From Carya illinoinensis (taxonomy: Eukaryota; Streptophyta; Magnoliopsida; Fagales; Juglandaceae): 64,000 nucleotides of DNA. This document shows positions 44,297 through 55,300 of the stretch, piece by piece; position 1 is the stretch's first letter, and each line of letters begins with the position of its first letter. The stretch spans positions 17,250,894 to 17,314,893 of the forward strand of contig NC_056765.1 of the NCBI RefSeq assembly GCF_018687715.1. Direction: 5' to 3'. Both the position numbers and the translations under genes were made by a program. The notes below the pieces were generated by a model. The model was not told the DNA's origin. It saw only the letters and a list, made by a program, of their open reading frames with translations, and did no database searches.

Positions 44297-45696
44297 TGTT
44301 GCCCAGATGACTAACACAAGAGGGGGGGTGAATTGAGTTGTATTAAAAAAATAACAATTATAAATCAAATATATAATATAAAATATAAACAAAGTATGAA
44401 ATAATAATAAATATAAAGAGTAAGGGTAAGAGAGAAGCAAACTCAGTATGTTAACGAGGTTCGGCCCCACTGCCTACGTCCTCACCTCAAGCTACCCCTT
44501 GAGGATTTCCAAATTCACTATTCAACCTCCTTCAAGTAGAGATAGAAACCTATTACACCTTTGAACAACACCGCTACAAAGGATCCGTGTAGAACACCCT
44601 CTACATTTGCAATCACCTTACACGTGGTGATTTAACTATTCCTCGTATAGAATACTTTCTACACGCAAGGGTTATACACACCATTTTTCTGATACAAGAG
44701 CTGATAGTGGGTAGGTTATCAGAAAACACTCCTCAATGAGTGAAATAAGAACAATACAGCGCAAACTATATCTCTCAAAATGAACAAGGATTAAGGCTCA
44801 ATGCTTAGAGAAGAGAGAATGAAAGCTTTGAATGAATGTTGTATGCTCTTGGTGTTGTAAATGTGAAGCTCTCAAATGATCTATTTATAGGCATACGAGA
44901 TTTCATATTCAAATTTAAAAAGATTCACATGTCAAAGACAACATCATTCCCTTTTTCAAAAAATTCAAATAAAAGGTTCTTCTTTTTTAATTGTCAAAGA
45001 CAACATCATTCACTTTTAAAAAAAAATCAAACCTAATCTTTTACTTTTAACATATGACAAAAGGAGCACACTTCCCTTTTCAAAAAATTCAAACCTAATC
45101 TTTTACTTTTTGCATATGACAAAAGGAGCACACTTTCCTTTTCAAAAAATTCAAACCTAATCTTTTACTTTTTGTATATGACAAAATGAGCACACTTTAC
45201 TTTTCAAAATTTTCAAACAAAATCATCTACCTTTTGTATAAGTTTTAAAAAAAGCATCAATCACTTTTGAAAATATTCAAATAAAATATGCACATGTGAA
45301 AGATGACAATCAATCATCTTTAATATTTTTAAAGTTCAACCCTTTAATCAAGACATGCACATGCAAAAGATGACAATCAATCATCTTTCAAAATTTTCAA
45401 ATTTAATTTTCAAAAATATTCATGCACATGTGGAAAATGTATTTTAATGCTTCATGATAAAATATTAATTTTGAGCATTAATCTTAATTTCGAATTTTAA
45501 GAGATTTACAACATTACTCTATGACTTTAATGTGAAGTTGTTTCTTTCTTGCTCATGCTTGGTTCTTTGATGTGCTTGATTCCATTGTGTGAACAACTTG
45601 AGCTTGAAACTCCTTTATTCTTTGAATTCATTTGTTATTATCAAAATCTATGTGTAGATTTATAATCACATGAAACTTGAAACCTTGGGTTCAACA
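44297..45696 (-). repeat. Sirevirus-like element 3' LTR
   Basis: 1400 bp, TGTTGCCCAG...GGTTCAACA on the plus strand. Three tandem copies of an A/T-rich unit of about 60 bases (containing GAGCACACTTTCCTTTTC) lie at 45026-45210. Confidence 0.95.
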
Positions 45697-45882
45697 ATCT
45701 CCCCCTTTTTGATGATGACAAATACTTGATAGAACTTAAAACATGTATTAATACTTAAGCTCCCCCTGAAAATATGCGTTAGTTTTTCAAGCAAAAGTAT
45801 AAATATAATTCCAAGCATATATAACAAGTTTAGCAATTTAAACAATGTTAATGTCCTAGTCTAAAACTTCTCCCCCTTTTGG
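45697..45882 (-). promoter_or_regulatory. Polypurine tract and two further polypurine-like units
   Basis: On the minus strand AAAAAGGGGGAGAT (45697-45711) abuts the 3' LTR and is the plus-strand primer site. Similar G-rich purine runs occur at about 45757-45768 (AGGGGGAGCTT) and 45867-45882 (AAAAGGGGGAGAAG). Repeated polypurine units are a described trait of Sireviruses. Confidence 0.8.
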
Positions 45883-46087
45883 CATCATTAAAAAGGATTA
45901 ACAGCAAGTAAATGGACTGAAGAAAATGATGCGTTTAATAGTCACTGTAGATAGTTGAAAAAGGAGCCGTCCGTGACCCGACAAATGCTGCAAAGTCTCG
46001 AGGCCTAACTCTATGAATTTAGTGCGGCTGGAGATTTAAACAATCGCCTGATGTTGTTGACAAACGTGATTGAAGGCTCTGAGTTGC

Positions 46088-46096
46088 TATAAAAAA
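46088..46096 (+). promoter_or_regulatory. TATA-like box upstream of antisense ORF A
   Basis: CTATAAAAAA lies about 80 bases upstream of the ATG at 46171, on the strand opposite to the element's own genes. Confidence 0.4.
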
Positions 46097-46170
46097 TGAT
46101 CATTTTCATCTATCGAATGCCAAAAAATAATCGCTTCTTGACCTGAGTTCTGTTTTTCCACAACGATAGA

Positions 46171-46638
46171 ATGGCTAAGCAATTCTCTTCCACTAATGTT
46201 CCAGATTTGAATCAGGAACCCTTGATGCATCAATTATCAATCTTCTCTCCTAAGGCCGTCAATACCATGATAGGAGTAGAGAATCGTTTTTCTAGTAAGA
46301 CTGATTCTGAGATTATTGCAGAATAAAAAATGCTCAGTAGTCAATATGCTGCCTCTGTTACGATCATGTCTCGGAGGTTAATGGCGAGGGTGAGTGAGAT
46401 TGATCATCTTAACATGCAAATATTTGAGTTACAATAGAAGCTTGCTAATAAGGATAGTGAGAATAAAAGGCTAAAGCAAAAAAACCAAGAGTTGAAAAAA
46501 TTTGCAGATTGGTATGCTCATGATCTGCAGCCACGAATAGAGGAGCTGGAACGAGAAAGGGTTTATAAAAGGTCAACATCGGCAGATAACAGCAGAGGTT
46601 CATCGTTTACTAGAAAAATAGGGACAATCTACTGTTAA
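46171..46638 (+). pseudogene. Antisense ORF A in the Sirevirus spacer (coiled-coil protein, two stops)
   Basis: From the ATG at 46171 the frame runs 155 codons to a TAA at 46636-46638, with two internal stops: TAA at 46324-46326 and TAG at 46435-46437. Both are one C-to-T change from a Gln codon. The product begins MAKQFSSTNVPDLNQEP, has a Ser-rich middle (SSQYAASVTIMSRRL) and then a heptad-like charged helix (SENKRLKQKNQELKKF, RIEELERER). No zinc finger, signal peptide or enzyme motif is visible and I do not recognise a family. It aligns by eye with ORF B (DSEII/DSDAI, SRRLMAR/SQRLQAK, KNQELKKF/KNKQLKSL), so the two look like tandem paralogues. Orientation is opposite to gag-pol. Confidence 0.6.
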
Positions 46639-46753
46639 TCTCGCTGGCTTAGTAAGAAAACTTTTGACAATGTGTGTCCAGCCTATCTTGTATTTCTTTT
46701 GACTAAATAAGATTTGAAGAGACAATAGTTTGTCTTATTTTTTATGCTATCTC

Positions 46754-46760
46754 TATAAAA
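46754..46760 (+). promoter_or_regulatory. TATA-like box upstream of antisense ORF B
   Basis: TATAAAA lies about 105 bases upstream of the ATG at 46865. A pyrimidine-rich leader (46800-46864) lies between, which is plausible core-promoter spacing on the plus strand. Confidence 0.45.
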
Positions 46761-46864
46761 TCAATCCTGAAGTTTATCCAATCCGCATCAAGTTTTCATC
46801 TCATCTCTATAACTCATCTGCATTCCTTCAACATTCTCGTTTTAAGTCTTCTATTCTTTTCTCA

Positions 46865-47302
46865 ATGGCTCATTCTTCTAACATTTCTCTAGATCCATCC
46901 ATGAGGTATTCTGCATCTCAACCTCCTGTCCTTTCTGCAGCTGCCATTAGTGCCATGTTGCAGCAAGAAAATAATAATCTGACTAATAAGTCAGATTCTG
47001 ATGCTATTTATGACTTGGTGAGTCTTGGGACTCGCTACTCTTCCTCTATTGTTACTTTTTCTCAGCGGCTACAAGCCAAAAATCACGAAGTTGAAAAGCT
47101 CAAAGAACAAATTGTTGTACTTCAACGAATTATTCAAGAATCTCACACAAGGGAAGGAATCATTCGGCAGAAGAATAAACAGTTAAAATCTTTATTAGAT
47201 TCTTCATTCCACTTGCCGGTTCCCATGGATAAGAATGACATGATATTGTATGAAGAGAATGAGCATCTCAAATATGAGGCTAAAAATCTCAAGTTTATGT
47301 AA
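46865..47302 (+). CDS. Antisense ORF B in the Sirevirus spacer (coiled-coil protein, intact)
   Basis: The ATG at 46865 is preferred over the one at 46730: it matches the MA start of ORF A, follows a TATA-like box and leader, and the 45 residues before it are unlike ORF A. The 145-residue product begins MAHSSNISLDPSMRYSASQP and has SRYSSSIVTFSQRL-like sequence in the middle. A long coiled-coil-like stretch follows (KNHEVEKLKEQIVVLQRIIQ, RQKNKQLKSLL), then an acidic tail (YEENEHLKYEAKNLKFM). It is uninterrupted, while the neighbouring gag and pol carry stops. It lies between the RNase H end of pol (47351) and ORF A, opposite in direction. The function is unknown. Antisense extra ORFs near the 3' LTR are known in a few plant LTR elements, but I do not recognise this one. 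Confidence 0.6.
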   Translation: MAHSSNISLDPSMRYSASQPPVLSAAAISAMLQQENNNLTNKSDSDAIYDLVSLGTRYSSSIVTFSQRLQAKNHEVEKLKEQIVVLQRIIQESHTREGIIRQKNKQLKSLLDSSFHLPVPMDKNDMILYEENEHLKYEAKNLKFM

Positions 47303-47350
47303 AAGTATTTAAAAAATCTATCTCTATTTTTATTGACTCTAGTCTATCTT

Positions 47351-48814
47351 TTAAGAGATATTCATAGCATGCATCATACCTATTTCTCTTCTGATCATAC
47401 ATAATCTATCTTCTGGTAAAAGCTTTGTGAAAATATTTGCTAACTGATCGTGTGTGTTTGTGAATTCTAGTACTATATCGCCTTTCTGCACATGATCTCG
47501 AAGAAAATGATATCTTATTTCAATATGCTTAGTTCTAGAATGTTGTATTGGGTTCTTTGAAAGATTTATAGCACTTGTATTATCACATTTGATTGGAATG
47601 TGATTATACATGAGTTTAAAATCTTCAAGTTGTTGCTTCATGTAGAGAACTTGAGCACAACAACTACCCACAGCAACATATTCTGCCTCAGCAGTAGATA
47701 ATGCAACAGAATTTTGTTTCTTACTAAACCAAGAAACTAGTGCATGACCTAAGAAATGGCATGCTCCACTAGTGCTTTTTCGATCTATTTTACAGCCAGC
47801 ATAATCTGCATCTGTGTAGCTGATTAGATCGAAAGATGTGTGCTTAGGGTACCATAACCCTAGGTTAATTGTACCACTAAGATATCTAAGAATGCGCTTA
47901 ACTGCAATTAAATGTGATTCTTTTGGAGATGATTGAAAGCGTGCACATAAGCACACACTAAACATAATATCTGGTCTACTGGCTGTTAAATATAATAAGC
48001 TACCAATCATACCTCGATATATCTTCGAGTCAACTGGCTTACCAGATTCATCTTTATCAAGTTTAGTTGATGGGCTCATTGGTGTTCCAATTTCCTTAGC
48101 ACTTTCCATCCTAAACTTCTTTAGTAATTCCTTAATATATTTTGATTGATTGATGAATGTCTCACTTTTTGCTTACTTAATTTGCAATCTGAAAAAGAAT
48201 GTAAGTTCTCCCATCATGCTCATCTCAAATTCTTCCTGCATAGTTTTAGCAAAAACTTGACACATATTTTCATTAGTAACACCGAATATTATATCATCAA
48301 CATAAATCTGAATCAAAAGAATATCATCATTTTCATATTTAATGAAAAGAGTTGTATCGATTTTTCCTTCTGAAAAACCTTTTTCAATCAAGAAACCACT
48401 GAGTCTCTCGTACCAAGCTCTAGGAGCTTGTTTAAGTCCATATAGTGCTTTTGTGAGTTTGAAAACATGATTTGGGGAAATATGATTTTCAAAACCTGGA
48501 GGTTGCTCAACATATACATCTTCATTTATAAAACCATTTAAGAAAGCACTTTTAACATCCATTTGAAAAAGTTTAAAATCTTTATAACAAGCATATGCAA
48601 GTAGCATTCGAATAGCTTCTAATCTTGCGACAGGTGCATATGTCTCATCATAATTGATTCATTCTTCTTGTTTAAAACCTTGGGCTACAAGTCGAGCCTT
48701 ATTTCTAGTAATGACTCCGGACTCATCTTTCTTGTTTCTAAAAACCCATTTTGTTCCAATAATAGTATGATTTTTGGGTCTAGAAACAAGTGTCCAAACA
48801 TCATTTCTTTCAAA
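47351..48814 (-). pseudogene. Sirevirus-like pol: reverse transcriptase and RNase H
   Basis: Reading down from 48814: the ERNDVWTLV-type start after a TAA, GTKWVFRNKKDE-like sequence, a TGA before INYDETYAPV, then [37 protein letters not shown] and IYVDDIIFG (active-site DD, about 48300). A TAA at about 48173 replaces a Gln. RNase H continues from 48109: GMIGSLLYLTASRPDIMFSV, YTDADYAGCKIDRKSTSGA, STAEAEYVAVG and HSRTKHIEIRYHFLRD, ending in MIRREIGMMHAMNIS at 47351. At least three stops interrupt it. Confidence 0.95.
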
Positions 48815-50440
48815 TTAATTCAACTCTTCTTGCATAGCTAGAATCCAAGATTCATCAAGAAATGCGTCATCAATATTTTTGAGTTCAATTTGAGATAGAA
48901 AAGCAGTAAATTTGCAAATATTTCTAAGAGATGATCGAGTACTTACACCTTGTGAAAGTTCTCCCAAAATTTGTTCCACTGGATGATCTTTCACAAATTT
49001 CCACTGTTTGGTTGCATCTTGTATTAAATTTTGATGATCTTTCCTGATGGCTCCATGTTGAACTTCCTCTATTGTTTTCTCTTTGTTGAGATTAAGACTT
49101 TCTGTGTTATTTATACCTCCTGTTTCTTCATCAATAGATTTCTTGGAGAGTGGAGAATTAGATTCATCAAATACTACATGCATAGATTCTTGTACAGTCA
49201 AAGTCTTTTTATTGAATACTCTATAAGCTTTACTATTAGTAGAATACCCGAGAAAGATACCTTCATCAGATTTTGCATCAAACTTGCCTAAATTATCCAT
49301 GTCATTCAAAATAAAACATTTGCATCCAAATACATGAAAGTAACTAATGTTGGGCTTTTTCTCATTCCAAAACTCATAGGGGGTTTTATCTAATTTAGAC
49401 CTTAGCATAACTCTATTTATAACATAACATGCAGTACTTACCGCTTCGGCCCAAAAATAACTAGGCAAGTTGTTCTCATTGAGCATTGTTCTTGCCATCT
49501 CTTGAAGAGATCTATTTTTCCTCTCTACTACCCCATTTTGTTGAGGAGTTCGAGGAGCAGAAAAATTATGCACAAAACCATTTTCATCACAAAATGTTTC
49601 AATATTTTTATTAACAAACTCTTTTCCCCTATCACTTCGGATACTTGAAATAGTATAGCCCTTTTCATTTTGAATTCTCTTGCATAACTTGGTAAAGACA
49701 TTATGTGCCTCATCTTTATAAGCAAGAAAGATGACCCAAGTATATCTAGAGAAATCATCAACAATAACAAATGCATAATATTTTCCTCCTAAACTTGCAA
49801 CTCTATTTGGTCCAAAAAGATCCATGTGTATCAGTTGCAATGGTCTAGTAGTGGAAATATGTTTCTTAGTTTTAAAAGAAGTTTTTGTTTGTTTACCAAA
49901 TTGACATGCATCACAAATTTTGTCTTTAAGAAAATTTGTTTTTGGTAAACCTCTCACAAGATCATTTTTTGAAAGTTTAGAAATAAGTTCCATATTGGCA
50001 TGACATAATCTTCTATGCCATAGCCAACTAGTTTCATTTTGAGCTGAAAAGCAAATAGTATCTTGTGAGGTAATTTCTTCAAAATCGATTGTATAAACAT
50101 TATTGTTTCTAAAAGCAATAAAACAAATATTACAATCATGATCATTCAAAATAATGCATTTATCCATTTTAAAAGTAACTGTAAATCCTTTATCACATAA
50201 TTGACTTATGCTCAAAAGACTATGTTTTAAACCTTCAACAAGTAGAACATCTTCAATTATGAGAGAAGATTCATTACCAATTTTACCTATTCCCACGATC
50301 TTCCCTTTCGAGTTGTCTCCAAATGTCACGTGTCCTTCTTCTTTAGATCTAAGATCAAAGAACTTAGTCTTGTCTCCCGTCATGTGTCTTGAACATCCAC
50401 TATCTAAAAACCACTTGTTTTTGCTTGTGAATGACTTCAT
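48815..50440 (-). pseudogene. Sirevirus-like pol: protease and integrase
   Basis: An uninterrupted 541-codon frame. Protease: WFLDSGCSRHMTGD (residues 11-24). GAG-pre-integrase: WLWHRRLCHANMELISKL (about 147-164) with CDACQFGK. Integrase core: HMDLFGPNRVASLGGKYYAF, RSDRGKEFVN and NGVVERKNRSLQEMARTML give the catalytic D, D and E. The C-terminal integrase region (FHVFGCKCFILN, GIFLGYS, KAYRVFNKKT) follows, and the frame runs into the RT N-terminus (DESWILAMQEELN). As part of a pol polyprotein it would not be translated alone here: the upstream gag and downstream RT are broken. Confidence 0.95.
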
Positions 50441-50499
50441 GCATACCTATAAAAACAATTAAAATGATTTTTCTTAGTACCCAAGTTCTTTGGATCCTT

Positions 50500-52078
50500 T
50501 ATTTATTAGTATTAGAAGAAACAAGATTTTTAGGTACCCTTATGGCCCTAATAGTCATTGTATGATTTCTTCTAATAGGACAAGTATGATAATTATGACA
50601 ATTTCTATTACAGAAATTACAAATAGCATGTGACATATATGAAGAACTTGAATGATTATAATAATATTTTTTCTTGACAAAATTATTTTTATGAAAAGAA
50701 TTTTGATTATTGGTCTTTGATATAGAAGGATTATCAAAGAATTTTTATAAGGTTTGTATTTTTGTTTTGGCATATATCCCAAGCCTGCCTTGTCAAAAAC
50801 ACATCTTTGACTACCAAGAAGTTTTTCAAAATTTCTTTTTCCATTCGTAAAGTTTTTAACAATATTTTCTAAATCGGTTTTCTTCTTATTCAATTAAATA
50901 TTTTCATCTTTCAAAATGATATTTTCTTTTCTTAAAATATCAATTTCATTTGTTAAAGAAAAATTTTTCCTTTTCAAAGCAGTATATTTGATACCCAATT
51001 TTTCAAATTCCTCATAAACCTCTTCTAAAACATTTTGCAATTCTTCATATGAATGATCTTCAATATTATCAAGATTTGTTACCTCAATGTCATCTTTAGC
51101 CATAAGACAAAGATTTGCTGATTCTCCATTGCTTGCTTCACTATCTGAGCTACTTGAATCATCATCTCATGTAACTTTCATTGCGTTCTTGCCCTTGTTT
51201 CGATCTTTCTTTAGCAGAGGACAATCTGGCTTGATATGACCAGGCTTATTACATTTATAACAAATTAAAGTGTCATTTTTACCTGAATCTTTCTTGAAAA
51301 ACTTTTTGAAGGATTTCCTCGGAGGAATTTTATTTTTCTTTAAGAACCTCTGAATTTTTCTTGTTATCATCGCAACTTCTTCATCTTTGTCTTCATTTTC
51401 CTCATTTCATCATCTTCATTTTCCTCTTTTCAATGTGTACTTATGGGTGATAAGTGACCAGATGAGTTCATTCATTTCGAGCTTCTTGAGGTCTCTAGTT
51501 TCAAGAATCGCTGTCACTTTTGATTCCCAGCGTTATGGTAGAGAGTTGAGAATTTTTCTTACTATCTCTACCTTAGAATAAACTTTGCCAAGAGCTGTCA
51601 AGCTGTTTATGATGTTAGTAAAACGAGTGTGCATACTAGAAATAGATTCATCATCATTCATCTTAAACATTTCATATTCATGAGTAAGAATATAAATTTT
51701 TGATTCATTGACTTGCGAAGTTCCTTCATAAGTAACTTCCAAATTATCCCAAATTTCTTTTGTCGTAGCACAAGTCATTATTCTATTAAACTCATTTCCA
51801 TTGAGAGCATTAAATAATAAATTCATAGCAGTTAAATTCAAAGTATAAAGTCTATCGTCTTCACGATCAAACTCTTCTTCTTCCTTTTTCACCTTTACTC
51901 CATCAACCACTTTTGTTGGAATATAAGGTCCATTTACACTACATTTCCAGATTTCTCGATCTTGAGCCTGAAGGAATATTCTCATTCTAACTTTCCAGAA
52001 TGAGTAATTATCTCCACAAAAGAGTGGAGGCCGACTGCTAGATTGACCTTCACCAAATGAAGCTGAAATGTTAGCCAT
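50500..52078 (-). pseudogene. Sirevirus-like gag
   Basis: The start at 52078 opens MANISASFGEGQSSSRPPLF, then CGDNYSFWKVRMRIFLQAQD, NGPYIPTK, and TKEIWDNLEVTYEGTSQVNE with HEYEMFKMNDDESI, the copia gag (UBN2-like) domain. A stop follows LNSLP at 51533. Farther on are the CCHC knuckle CYKCNKPGHIKPDC (about 51250-51210), a Glu-rich coiled coil (EELQNVLEEVYEEFEKLG, 51103-50894) and a second Cys/His-rich piece (CNFCNRNCHNYHTC, about 50610-50570), in separate frames. A long gag with a coiled coil and a second knuckle fits Sireviruses. Multiple frame breaks make it non-functional. Confidence 0.9.
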
Positions 52079-52313
52079 AAGATCTTAACTCAAAAGATAG
52101 TTAATCTTATAATAGAATTCTTAGCACTGATACCAATTGTTACTGATCATAGGCCGCACCTATGTCACCTAACAATTATACCTACCAGACTAGCCAGCCA
52201 CCGTCTCTACCGGTGCACCGTCACCCATGGTCGGAGAGTCTTGCTTCAGTGACACAGTCACAAGCGAGAGTTCCCATGAGTGATCTGCCTGTATGAACAG
52301 TACAGGTCAACTA

Positions 52314-52325
52314 GCTCTGATACCA
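52314..52325 (-). promoter_or_regulatory. Primer-binding site (initiator tRNA-Met)
   Basis: Minus-strand TGGTATCAGAGC begins two bases after the 5' LTR, which fixes the element's orientation as minus. Confidence 0.95.
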
Positions 52326-52327
52326 AT

Positions 52328-55300
52328 TGTTGCCCAGATGACTAACACAAGAGGGAGGGTGAATTGAGTTGTATTAAAAAAATAACAATTATAAATCAAA
52401 TATATAATATAAAATATAAACAAAATATGAAATAATAATAAATATAAAGAGTAAGGGTAAGAGAGAAGCAAACTCAGTATGTTAACGAGGTTCGGCCCCA
52501 TTGCCTACGTCCTCGCCTCAAGCTACCCCTTGAGGATTCCCAAATTCACTATTCAACCTCCTTCAGGTGGAGATAGAAACCTATTACACCTTTGAACAAT
52601 ACCGCTACAAAGGATCCGTGTAGAACACACTCTACACTTGCAATCACCTTACACGTGGTGATTCAACTATTTTCCGTGTAGAATACTTTCTACACGCACA
52701 AGGGTTATACACACCATTTTTCTGATACAAGAGCTGATAGTGGGTAGGTTATCAGAAAACACTCCTCAATGAGTGAAATAAGAACAATACAGCGCAAACT
52801 ATATCTCTCAAAATGAACAAGGATTAAGGTTCAATGCTTAGAGAAGAGAGAATGAAAGCTTTGAATGAATGTTGTATGCTCTTGGTGTTGTAAATGTGAA
52901 GCTCTCAAATGATCTATTTATAGGTATATGAGACTTCATATTCAAATTTAAAAAGATTCACATGTCAAAGACAACATCATTCACTTTTTTAAAAAATTTA
53001 AATAAAATATTCTTCTTTTTCAATTGTCAAAGACAACATCATTCACTTTTTAAAAAAAAATCAAACCTAATCTTTTACTTTTAACATATGACAAAAGGAG
53101 CACACTTTCCTTTTAAAAAAATTCAAACCTAATCTTTTACTTTTTGCATATGACAAAAGGAGCACACTTTCCTTTTCAAAAAATTCAAACCTAATTTTTT
53201 ACTTTTTGTATATGACAAAATGAGCACACTTTACTTTTCAAATTTTTCAAACAAAATCATCTACATTTTGTATAAGTCTAAAAAAAAGCATCAATCACTT
53301 TTGAAAATATTCAAATAAAACATGCACATGTGAAAGATGACAATCAATCATCTTTAATATTTTTAAAGTTCAACCCTTTAATCAAGGCATACACATGCAA
53401 AAGATGACAATCAATCTGTGACGCCCCCAAATCCCCACACTCGAACACGGGGAAATCGAGACGTCCGGATGGTGACAACCCGGGTCACCATCCTATTGAT
53501 GGGTGTCAAGTGTGTGCAAAGGCAACATATGTGCACAAAGAAACACGCAACGGATAACGAAAGTCATAACTAAGTACCAGAATTTTTTTCTTAACGTAAT
53601 ACAAGCTGTTTAAAACATACATAAATAAAATATTACAAAAACACAAATACAGTTTTAAACCAAATATAAAGCATAGCATCAGCAACCCGGCGGAGCTCTT
53701 CATCCTCAAACTCTGCACCAAAAGCTACGGAATCAAAAATGGTACCGCAGGTAAGTAAAACCCAAACGCTACCAGATAAAAAGACATAGAACTCAAACAA
53801 AATGCATGAAGCATGCCCAATGCACAAATCCCAAAAACATAATTTTCCACACACGCCAAAAAACCCATTTGGCCCAAAAACACATCCTTTCCGAAAAACA
53901 CGCCAAAAGTCACATTTGGCCTTCATCCGACTCAAACCAGAATCCATTTTATCCGTATGCACCATGACCTCCCCTAGGGGTCATCCGCACACCCTGGCTC
54001 CAGTGCCACACCGCAGAGTACCACTACGCATGTGACACATAACGAGCGATGCCCAGTTCCACGCCCCGCGTGTTCGTAGCCAAGCACCCTCTAGCCCTCA
54101 CCAGCGAAGGGCCACAGAGTCGGTGCGTAGAGCGATGCCCAGTTCCGCGCCCGGCGCGTTCGTAGCCAAGCAACCCCTAGCCCCCGCTCCCGTCGTCTAG
54201 CGACAACCTATGGGACATCACTCAGTTCATTCCGCTCCCGAGTGACCAGAGGAGCTCCACCGGGATAATACCCCATCCCGACTTGGGGTCGTGATACACA
54301 CGCACCTGTAAGATCACTTACGCCAATATACAGACTTTTCACACTATTTCACAAACACATGTGCATGCACCATGCAATGCCATAACAATGCATAAAAAAA
54401 AAAATCCAACAACATAAATCAAATAAACAGGCAACTCCGTCCTCCATCCATCCGACCCCCGAACTCCTCGGACTCAGTCCGGAATCAACCAACCAGCAGA
54501 TAAAATAAATTGAATGAGCAATATATATTTAAATCTGAAAATAGGGTTTGGAAAATACTTACAGCGCTATATGGCAATTTTAGAAAACATGCGGCGTTGC
54601 AAACGGCGGAGAAAAAGCAACGTCACAGTGAAAATTGACTGTGGCCTTTGGTTGTGAAAAACCCACTTTTGAATGGGGACAAACTAGGGCTTGGGATTGA
54701 TAGGGAATGGTCTAGGGATGATTGTGAAGCTATTGGAAGTGGTGGTTGGCCGTGGGTGGCGGCAGAAACGGCGGTGGGAGGCCGGATTTCTCAAAAAGGA
54801 AAGCTAGCTCGTAGGAGCTGTTTCGGTGGTTGTTGGAGGCCGAAAATAGGTGGGTTAGGACGGCAAGGGACCGGTGATGAAGTGGTGAAGAAATGGTGGC
54901 CAGAGGTGGAGCGACGGCGGCGGATCGGAGCAAAACCCGTGCAGGCTTTAAAGGGGTTTTCCGGCCAAACGGCCGGCCGGATGAGGGTGGGTTTTGGTGG
55001 GAAGGTGAGCCGGAGGGAGGGGAGTCGAACGGTGCTGGCGGTGAGCCGCACGGTGGCCGGACGGTGGCGGTTCGAAGGGTTGAAGGGTCCGGCGTGAGAG
55101 AGGAGGAGAGAGAGAGACCGGGGGGTCAACGCGGGGAGAGAGAAAAAAAAGAAAAGAAAGAAAAAAAAGAAAAAAGAAAGGAAAAAAAAGAAAGAAGAAA
55201 AAGAGAAAAAGGAAAAAGAAAAGGAAAAAGGAAAAGAGATGTAGGGAAAAAGATTAGGTCTAATCCTCATTCCGGAAAACAAAACTAAACCGCCGAAACG

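Noticed and set aside
46730..46864. N-terminal extension of antisense ORF B
   Set aside because: The ATG at 46865 matches the MA start of ORF A and lies downstream of the TATA-like box; the 45 upstream residues overlap the likely leader.
54648..55288. Gly/Arg-rich and Pro/Ser-rich ORFs on both strands
   Set aside because: They lie in the third family A LTR, with the same low-complexity cause.
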